From Microglena sp. YARC (lineage: Eukaryota; Chlorophyta; Chlorophyceae; Chlamydomonadales; Chlamydomonadaceae): a DNA stretch of 64,000 nt. Made by a program: the position numbers and the translations under genes. Under the pieces are notes generated by a model, which saw only the letters and a list, made by a program, of their open reading frames with translations, made no database searches and was not told the DNA's origin. Shown here piece after piece: positions 61,501 to 64,000 of the stretch. Every line of letters starts with the position of its first letter. The stretch's first letter is position 1. The stretch is from contig CM039462.1 in NCBI GenBank assembly GCA_022414725.1, positions 10,791,177-10,855,176 on the forward strand, given 5' to 3'.

Positions 61501-61729
61501 GTCCCAGAAGGAATCCGATGCTAAGGCGGCTAAGATGTACAGCAAGATGTTTGCTCCCAGTAAGAGCAAGCCTGCTGATGAGAAAGCCGACAAGGACGGT
61601 GTTGCCGACGGTGGGCAGGTGGCGGAAGGTGAAGAAGCCAAGCAGGGTGGGGCTGATGCTACTACTGACATGAGCGGTGTTCTAGATGTGAAAGCCACAA
61701 TTGCTAGTGGTAAGGCAGTGATGCATTGA
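33999..61729 (+). CDS. FKBP62: FKBP62/ROF1-like peptidyl-prolyl isomerase with TPR domain
   Basis: Eleven exons: 33999-34029, 34550-34614, 35129-35207, 36533-36622, 39182-39442, 41078-41308, 43679-43948, 55695-55920, 58811-59047, 59761-59919, 61499-61729 (about 620 codons; Arabidopsis ROF1 is about 550). After an acidic N-terminus come FKBP domain 1 with the full active-site set (VHYTG Tyr, KFDSS Phe-Asp, VIKGWD Trp, YAYG Tyr), a degenerate FKBP domain 2, FKBP domain 3 with Leu instead of the active-site Trp, and a TPR domain with the HSP90 carboxylate-clamp residues (KEKGN, LNLAA, KALYRR). In plants such proteins are HSP90 co-chaperones in heat acclimation. Exon phases agree throughout. Exon 8 has indels and exon 9 one in-frame TGA; both may be sequence errors. 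Confidence 0.93.
34030..34549. other. FKBP intron 1
   Basis: Contains a (gt)n run at 34376-34429 and a g-rich tggg tract. No exon echo was recognised here. Confidence 0.7.
34550..34614 (+). CDS. FKBP62: FKBP exon 2, acidic linker
   Basis: Acceptor ttggctgcag, donor gtaagc. Encodes [20 protein letters not shown], an acidic stretch like the N-terminus of plant FKBP62/65. Confidence 0.82.
34615..35128. other. FKBP intron 2 with poly-C, (ac)n and a tandem repeat of about 110 bp
   Basis: Two poly-C runs (34625-34642, 34683-34700) with adjoining (ac)n tracts. A unit of about 110 bp (tggcagaattgc, catgccctcca, ttctttgtatagcagacaag or its relative) occurs at 34917 and 35027, running up to the exon 3 acceptor. 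Confidence 0.75.
35129..35207 (+). CDS. FKBP62: FKBP exon 3
   Basis: Acceptor tatgacag, donor gtaaga. Encodes [20 protein letters not shown] then KGDSVT, the strand before the VHYTG motif of FKBP domain 1. Confidence 0.92.
35208..36532. repeat. FKBP intron 3 with donor-side tandem echoes
   Basis: Copies of a unit of about 170 bp (35210-35640) carry aatgtttggtaatgggtcag, gatcctcagact and gattgtatgtctggag words. One contains gtggattggaaaaggtgtcag then gaagccaggga, resembling the exon 3 end with its donor. A D85 copy lies at 35865. At 36028-36115 a segment (ggggccatttctgactactt and following) is related to 62298-62385. A poly-G run is at 36370-36384. Confidence 0.72.
35865..35926 (+). repeat. 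Dispersed repeat D85, copy 5 (shortened)
   Basis: It has aagtaaatagtatgccttat, then ggcgtgaggttgaggg and ggccagccaccaatccg. The gtttgcttgca segment is missing. Confidence 0.72.
36533..36622 (+). CDS. FKBP62: FKBP exon 4, domain 1 core
   Basis: Acceptor tttgtcgcag, donor gttagt. Encodes [20 protein letters not shown] then [10 protein letters not shown], with the active-site Tyr, Phe, Asp and Arg of FKBP12-type domains. Confidence 0.95.
37590..37735. mobile_element. MITE-like element, third copy
   Basis: gcagcttctaggtacc at the left faces gggagctgcctagc at the right. These are the same terminal motif as at 26693, with about 115 bp of non-coding interior. Confidence 0.5.
38929..39181 (+). repeat. 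Two 133-bp echoes of FKBP exon 5 acceptor and start
   Basis: The word gttg(g/c)ga(c/t)gtgg...gttg(c/g)caccatg appears at 38931, 39064 and 39197, exactly 133 bp apart. Only the third is the true exon. Each echo has a ctctctccccaatt tract, a tag acceptor-like end and an exon stretch up to caccatg(a/g)gga. The second echo keeps an agtag then gttctcctatcaagggttg junction. Confidence 0.93.
39182..39442 (+). CDS. FKBP62: FKBP exon 5, domain 1 end and linker
   Basis: Acceptor gactgtag, donor gtaagt. Encodes [20 protein letters not shown], then [20 protein letters not shown], then [11 protein letters not shown], completing FKBP domain 1. A linker follows with [20 protein letters not shown]. Confidence 0.96.
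39443..41077. repeat. FKBP intron 5 with exon 5 and exon 6 echoes
   Basis: A unit of about 60 bp (aactgtaactg...taacttaaagagtcatacat) repeats at 39470-39660. The exon 5 donor end gcttgggtaagt recurs at 39709. A larger exon 5 end echo (accaccatcgtgaactccac through gatattgacgaaggcttgga) lies at 39970-40042. A hairpin (ctataggcagtcg against cgactgcctatag) is at 39779-39833. 40440-40520 is attt-rich. Four exon 6 acceptor echoes end the intron. Confidence 0.88.
40559..41077 (+). repeat. Four echoes of FKBP exon 6 acceptor and start
   Basis: A gccgcag-type acceptor followed by t(t/c)accttt(g)ccatctatgag and cacgtggagc(a/g)gaa(g/t)ggccca occurs near 40562, 40681, 40810 and 40944, then as the real exon at 41078. 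Units are about 120-135 bp. Each echo runs about 60 bp into exon sequence (…[12 protein letters not shown]) and then into an aaaataaaat tract. Confidence 0.93.
41078..41308 (+). CDS. FKBP62: FKBP exon 6, degenerate FKBP domain 2
   Basis: Encodes [20 protein letters not shown], a [20 protein letters not shown] stretch, then [20 protein letters not shown] and LKPE. It has an FKBP-like end ([11 protein letters not shown]...LKPEYAYG) but lacks the YTG and FDSS active-site residues, so domain 2 is probably inactive. The exon ends in GAAT followed by GCAAGT, a GC donor. Only that cut restores the Tyr of YAYG with exon 7. Confidence 0.93.
41309..43678. repeat. FKBP intron 6: ten echoes of exon 7 acceptor and start
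   Basis: Exon-like stretches starting atgc(c/a)ta/tg/ca...gagggcaatgc(t/c)cctga and ending gagcttgta/gtgg...agcaag begin at 41622, 41755, 41926, 42094, 42248, 42429, 42598, 42818, 43065 and 43410. The real exon is at 43679. Units are about 130-270 bp, joined by cccacccaccc and (ac)n tracts, and poly-C runs (41344-41366, 43350-43398). Echo 9 is split by an insertion of about 108 bp. The intron opens with GC, not GT. Confidence 0.95.
43078..43185. other. About 108-bp insertion splitting an exon 7 echo
   Basis: Echo 9 is interrupted between cccacggct and gagggcaatgcccctg by a segment rich in ggtaccg and ggtact words (ctccaggtaccggccccctg and similar), which form internal inverted repeats. It may be a small mobile insertion; no target duplication is certain. 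Confidence 0.5.
43679..43948 (+). CDS. FKBP62: FKBP exon 7, domain 2 end and domain 3 start
   Basis: Acceptor cccatccag, donor gtgagg. Encodes [20 protein letters not shown], then [20 protein letters not shown], then [20 protein letters not shown] and DEFTFTTDE. The second half starts FKBP domain 3, which keeps YTG and IFD. Confidence 0.96.
44256..44470 (+). repeat. Two donor-side echoes of FKBP exon 7
   Basis: gacaagttcaccaaggatga then ag, followed by gtgaggaggggcctgcagtg and gtgtacgtacatgtg, repeats the true exon end and donor region (43925-43995). A second copy at about 44407 has gtggtgaggggcctgtagtg. Confidence 0.9.
45079..45130 (+). repeat. Echo of FKBP exon 8 start with in-frame stop
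   Basis: cttgtgcag then gggaggtgcctgagggtctg and gagctggtcttggtgatgat gaccaag tga copies the exon 8 start at 55695. It ends in TGA after [11 protein letters not shown], and no donor follows. Confidence 0.85.
45340..45545 (+). repeat. Dispersed repeat of about 190 bp (pair with 63440-63630)
   Basis: Shared words include gcagcatcgcaagcggcgcg/gcagcgttgcaagcgaagcg, gtgtgttggcaac, aggtgg(t/c)aacga, agttagtta, gtcagg and gggggct(t)c(c)gccgaaaacat. The two copies are collinear and in the same orientation. Confidence 0.75.
45565..45690 (+). pseudogene. Fused FKBP exon fragment left of satellite B
   Basis: After ggtgcag the sequence reads [13 protein letters not shown] and then [11 protein letters not shown], the FKBP motif AYGxxGSPPKIPxNATL seen in exon 5. 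It has an inserted stretch and no donor. A second copy lies at 55545-55640, on the other side of the satellite. It ends cactctcaacatcatatgcc, the first hint of the satellite unit. Confidence 0.7.
45695..45883 (+). mobile_element. tRNA-derived SINE-like element, copy 2
   Basis: An A-box-like tggctcaatgg (45703-45713) and a B-box-like gaacgaatccc (45737-45747) precede a body with tcaaccgccatggtagcttt and caggtaaagtagcagcccgt, ending ccccaccaagtgttatcatt then actt. Spacing of about 24 bp between boxes suits a tRNA-type head. It abuts the start of satellite B. Confidence 0.65.
45887..49050. repeat. 21-bp satellite B, clean part
   Basis: The unit accaacatcatatctaaac(at) is 21 bp, with frequent variants in which tctaaacat is replaced by accaacat. 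Because 21 is a multiple of 3, several frames stay open for over 1 kb on the minus strand ([14 protein letters not shown] repeats) and some on the plus (IPTSYLN). They have no codon-use or domain evidence and are not genes. Confidence 0.97.
46030..47863. repeat. Higher-order duplication of about 0.7 kb in satellite B
   Basis: A block with marker variants (atataaacatgccagcatca, caaaccaacatc, tctataataccaac) at about 46380-46800 recurs at about 47090-47460 with the same order of variants, an offset of about 713 bp. Confidence 0.75.
49051..55540. repeat. 21-bp satellite B, low-quality part
   Basis: Same unit, but indels occur in most copies from about 49051 onward and the array turns nearly unreadable around 52500-54500. 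The sharp change in quality inside one array suggests unpolished long-read fill. No gene is present. Confidence 0.93.
55541..55690 (+). pseudogene. Fused FKBP exon fragment right of satellite B
   Basis: ggtgcag then gggaggttaccctggccttt, followed by [13 protein letters not shown], repeats the fragment at 45565 with indels. It ends cactctcaacatcatacccc. The pair of copies brackets satellite B. Confidence 0.7.
55695..55920 (+). CDS. FKBP62: FKBP exon 8, domain 3 end (frame broken by indels)
   Basis: Acceptor ggtggtgcag, donor gttagt. It starts [14 protein letters not shown] in frame. Recognisable FKBP words then appear in other frames: KPEYAFGEK (about 55775-55801), then [20 protein letters not shown] and [11 protein letters not shown] (from about 55820). 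At least five small indels and an apparent TAA at 55742 interrupt it. The exon lies at the end of the error-rich stretch and its neighbours are intact, so I read the breaks as sequencing errors. Confidence 0.88.
56003..56565 (+). repeat. Five donor-side echoes of FKBP exon 8
   Basis: The exon end (tgctacgagggggaggtggtg, then gagat and gaagagcaaagacgcttggg, then aaatgaatgatgaggag) recurs, ending at 56047, 56178, 56319, 56474 and, incomplete, about 56560. Most are followed by g(t)gagtgtgtgt-like donors. Four of the five keep a plausible GT donor. Confidence 0.92.
57320..58150. repeat. (aac)n/(acc)n trinucleotide tracts
   Basis: Long mixed runs of aac, acc and caa triplets between exon 9 echoes. 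The open frames here (poly-Asn, poly-Thr) reflect the repeat only. Confidence 0.95.
58507..58564. repeat. Poly-G tract
   Basis: About 50 bases of nearly pure G in intron 8, ending ggggttgagat. Confidence 0.95.
58811..59047 (+). CDS. FKBP62: FKBP exon 9, TPR 1 and 2
   Basis: Acceptor actgttag, donor gtaagc. Encodes [20 protein letters not shown], then [20 protein letters not shown] and [20 protein letters not shown], with carboxylate-clamp K-N and N residues. An in-frame TGA at 58964-58966 separates ELKASVTGL from [10 protein letters not shown]. The reading continues on both sides, so a substitution, a compensating indel pair or an error is likely. Confidence 0.9.
59048..59760. repeat. FKBP intron 9: poly-G, exon 10 echo and 22-bp array
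   Basis: Poly-G at 59091-59116. An echo of exon 10 (tgtag then gtgattcgagacggaggcta, then attttgaaggccttgtacc) at 59316-59360. About 15 copies of a 22-bp unit (tgactgtaacgtgactgttt + gt) fill 59405-59750 and run into the exon 10 polypyrimidine/acceptor, ttgactgtgattagactgtt then tgttgtgcag. Confidence 0.92.
59761..59919 (+). CDS. FKBP62: FKBP exon 10, TPR 3
   Basis: Acceptor tgttgtgcag, donor gtatgt. The 53 codons begin [20 protein letters not shown] and continue [20 protein letters not shown]. Lys and Arg of KALYRR complete the HSP90-binding clamp. Phase 0 at both ends. Confidence 0.96.
60430..61300. repeat. 109-bp minisatellite, eight copies
   Basis: The marker catgaactat recurs at 109-bp steps from about 60433 to 61197 (one copy is 108). 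Copies differ by few bases. The unit end (ctcaacacctccaaccc) is also the tract before the exon 11 acceptor, so the array extends from the intron end. Confidence 0.95.
61313..61378 (+). repeat. Echo of FKBP exon 11 start
   Basis: cttggccacag then gtgtcccagaaggattccaa reads [20 protein letters not shown], nearly the same as the true exon start 186 bp downstream, and then breaks into a gggtggcgggg tract. Confidence 0.95.
61499..61729 (+). CDS. FKBP62: FKBP exon 11, C-terminus
   Basis: Acceptor cttggccacag. Encodes [20 protein letters not shown], then a Lys/Asp/Glu/Ala-rich tail, ending [17 protein letters not shown] and TGA. The [10 protein letters not shown] end matches the FKBP62/FKBP51 C-terminal KxxKFYGNMF segment. 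Confidence 0.95.
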   Translation: MSQKESDAKAAKMYSKMFAPSKSKPADEKADKDGVADGGQVAEGEEAKQGGADATTDMSGVLDVKATIASGKAVMH

Positions 61730-62450
61730 GGTGAGATTGGAAGTGGGTCAACAGTGGACAGATGGAGGGAAGTGGAGACGCCTAGCTAAAAAGAAAAGCT
61801 ATTAAGCAAAGGAGGCTGGTGGGACTTGGTATGCTATTTCTGGTCAGGGTTGTTTAGAGCGTCCTCCGTCACAGACACAACAATGAAGGGCCCGTTGCGT
61901 CGCAAGAAGCAAAGTGGGGAAGGTCCGTTGACTAGAAGGAAGGGCCCGTTGCGTCGCAGGATGTAGGCTATACAATTGGTTTGCTTTCTCGGGCAAGCAG
62001 AGCTGGGGGTCGTCCTGTACTCTGCTACTGGCATGAGCGGTGCCCTCTATGTGCAAGCTGCTGCTTGAATTTTAATTCGAATTATTACATCAGCTTTGTC
62101 CTCAATGTGCAGGCTGCAGCTTGAATTCGAATTCGAATTGTAACATGAGCGTTGTCCTTGGCAATGTGCAAGCTGCTGCCAGTTGTTTTTTTGTGCGCCG
62201 CATCGCAAATTGAGCGACTCGGTGCGACCCCAGTGCAACGCGCTGCCCCCTGAACCTACGAAGTGCGGAGCCTGGGGTGTGTGTGGGGTGTGTATGGGGG
62301 GGGACATTTCTGACTAGTTTAGACAGACCCATGCGTTGCCATGCATCGACAGACCTGCGACGGAATGCGAGGCGTCTTCAAAAACATACAGTGGCTGGTG
62401 CTTGAATTTGAATTGTTACATGAGTGGTGTCCCCAGCATGCAAGCTGCAG
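61730..62450. repeat. 3' flank with four echoes of the FKBP terminal exon
   Basis: actggcatgagcggtgccct then ctatgtgcaagctgctg (62028) copies actgacatgagcggtgttct then agatgtgaaagcc of exon 11. Further, more worn copies lie at about 62090, 62140 and 62415, spaced by ttgaattcgaatt words. A 27-bp word (agggcccgttgcgtcgca...) occurs twice at 61888 and 61942. At 62298-62385 there is a relative of 36028-36115. No second gene was seen. Confidence 0.75.
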
Positions 62451-63317
62451 CAGGCCTGACGATGCTATTCTTCTCGGTTTCGATCGGGTGCTTCTAGGCA
62501 GCTTCCCTGGCTACCCATCTGAACATTCATGATGCAGTTTCTGCCCAAGAGAAGGTGCATGTGCTCCATATATATATATATATATATAGTAAGTGTACAG
62601 AACTCACACCGTGAGCTCAAGATATATAAGGGTTTATATTACCCATGTCTACTCCGCCTGCAGAAGGTGAGCAGTCTGAAGGCTGATAGACCGTGTAATC
62701 AATCCAATGCACTCCTGAGATATCTGGGTACAGTGCAAGTGTTATAATTCGAGTTCAGGGCTAGCATTGGGAGACCCATTTTTTAGGGGGAAAAGTAAGA
62801 AATGTTACACTGGACCAACAGACTAGGCTGCATATCAAACGCTAGTTGTGGGACTGGGCGTAGGATGCTCTATCTATTATTCCGCCGATGAAAAGTGTAT
62901 CGCTTTTGACGAAGTAGACACCATAGCTGGCAATGAGCCCTCAAGATGATGATATAGATATTGTTCGTGACAAAATGAAAGGAACCATTTGTTGCCGTGT
63001 TGTAATGTTGCCGAGCTCAAGTTTAATCCAGATCTGCTTGTCTGAGCAGATTGATTCCGCTTGAAGATTTTCTGTTAAAGAAGTTGTTGCCTTGGTTTCG
63101 ATTATAAGAAGATACCGGTAGTGGGAGACTGGATACCGGTAGTTTTACGCATTGTTTTATCCGAAGAATGCAGTGGAACAAATTTAATGTTGTCGTTGCT
63201 TCCGAAGACGGCGAGCAGCCGAATTGCAGGCTGGAGCCATCACATGTAACAAAGTTCAAGTTCAAGAAGACAGCAGGTTTCTTACAGGCTAGAGCCAAAT
63301 ATCATATATGTATGTTA

Positions 63318-63368
63318 CAGCCCAGGGGTAGGCCAAATAGGCTCAAGGGACTTGCCCAAGCATGACAG
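63318..63368 (+). repeat. Dispersed repeat (gtaggccaaataggct family), plus copy
   Basis: cccaggggtaggccaaatag then gctcaagggacttgcccaag matches 30427-30470 and, reversed, 26545-26600. Confidence 0.75.
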
Positions 63369-63439
63369 GAAGGGCTGAAAATAAAAGCATGGCTCCAGGG
63401 CAAAAATTGGAAGCATTGCTCGATGGCAAAAATTGAAAC

Positions 63440-63630
63440 ATGTCATACGCAGCGTTGCAAGCGAAGCGGACAATTGGCGGTGTGTGTTGGCAACAGAACG
63501 AAAGGTGGCAACGATGGAGCTGATCAAAGCGAGTTAGTTACTGGCTGATGTAATGATGTGTCAGGCTTTAATTTATTTTTCGGTCAAACTGGTAAACATG
63601 GGGGCTCCGCCAAAAATCAAAACATTCTGT
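63440..63630 (+). repeat. Dispersed repeat of about 190 bp, second copy
   Basis: Collinear with 45340-45545 (cgcagcgttgcaagcgaagc, gtgtgttggcaacagaa, gggggctccgccaaaaatca). In both places a SINE-like body follows 115-210 bp later, so they may be parts of one larger element. Confidence 0.75.
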
Positions 63631-63744
63631 ACTTTTCAACTGCTTTTCAAGAACTTGTCTTCTAGCCCACACAATGACATGGGGTGTTCCTGTACTGAAT
63701 ACCAGTCCGTAGATACTATATGGGAGAGATCCCCCCTTTGGTCG

Positions 63745-63870
63745 CTCTTAGCGTTGCAGGTCGTTGTCAACCGCGATGGTAGCTTGTCCAGTTGAGGTAG
63801 GAGACCGCTCTCCACCCGCGTATGACGGGCTCCCTTAACGGCACGCCCCACCAGGCGTTATCATTACTTT
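63745..63870 (+). mobile_element. tRNA-derived SINE-like element, copy 3 (5'-worn)
   Basis: The body gtcgttgtcaaccgcgatgg then tagcttgtccagttgagg and gggctcccttaacgg, ending caccaggcgttatcattact, matches copies 1 and 2. The A/B-box head is not recognisable. Confidence 0.65.
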
Positions 63871-63900
63871 GGAGATAGATCCACCACAATATTCTGCTCA

Positions 63901-63902
<2 letters not shown>

Positions 63903-63941
<39 letters not shown>

Positions 63942-63955
63942 CCAGGGATCTCCCC

Positions 63956-63972
<17 letters not shown>
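63903..63972. repeat. Poly-G then poly-C tract
   Basis: A G run of about 37 bases, a short tccagggatct spacer and a C run of about 20 bases. The two tracts could pair as a hairpin. Confidence 0.93.
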
Positions 63973-63986
<14 letters not shown>

Positions 63987-64000
63987 CACTATCACCCCCA

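Larger units (their letters stand above)
62451..64000. other. Downstream region with dispersed repeats, no gene recognised
   Basis: A single MITE-like end (gcttctaggcagcttccc, 62464-62483), a (ta)n run (62567-62588), a dispersed repeat at 63318-63368, the repeat pair at 63440-63630, a SINE-like body at 63745-63870, and poly-G/poly-C runs (63903-63940, 63952-63972) near the end. No conserved protein can be read on either strand. Confidence 0.75.

Overview
The window is a nuclear stretch of a plant-lineage eukaryote. It holds two spliced, conserved housekeeping genes on the + strand, long satellite arrays inside introns, and a decayed Ty1/copia retrotransposon. The best guess is a large-genome green alga. 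The reasons are the plant-type FKBP gene (FKBP domains plus a TPR domain, like ROF1/FKBP62), the copia element, GT-AG introns packed with minisatellites and poly-C/poly-G tracts, and no bacterial features. The genus cannot be fixed from the sequence.

Layout. 1-906 is an assembly gap. 907-25246 is a 19-bp satellite, interrupted at 13104-19320 by a composite insertion: a terminal-inverted-repeat segment, a fold-back, and copia gag/pro/int/RT/RNase H remains. 25467-28828 carries the last three recognisable exons of BUD23, the 18S rRNA guanine-N7 methyltransferase. Its upstream exons are not in the window, so the satellite probably sits in a BUD23 intron. 28829-33998 is intergenic, with a SINE, MITE-like elements and other dispersed repeats. 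33999-61729 is an 11-exon FKBP-type peptidyl-prolyl isomerase gene with three FKBP-type modules and an HSP90-binding TPR domain. Its intron 7 (about 11.7 kb) is mostly a 21-bp satellite (45887-55540). 61730-64000 is 3' flank with dispersed repeats.

The most striking pattern is that most introns of both genes, and the flanks just after both stop codons, contain tandem or near-tandem partial copies of the adjacent exon edge together with its splice site. I call these exon echoes. Examples are four 101-bp copies of a BUD23 acceptor plus exon start, ten echoes of FKBP exon 7, four of exon 6, five of exon 9, five donor-side echoes of exon 8, and echoes of both terminal exons beyond the stop codon. 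Several intron minisatellites, and perhaps the 21-bp satellite, look seeded from these junction copies.

Assembly caution: 907-8790, about 9820-10790 and about 49050-55920 are full of small indels compared with the near-perfect satellite beside them. That fits gap filling with uncorrected long reads. FKBP exon 8 lies in such a stretch, and its frame breaks are probably errors rather than gene decay.
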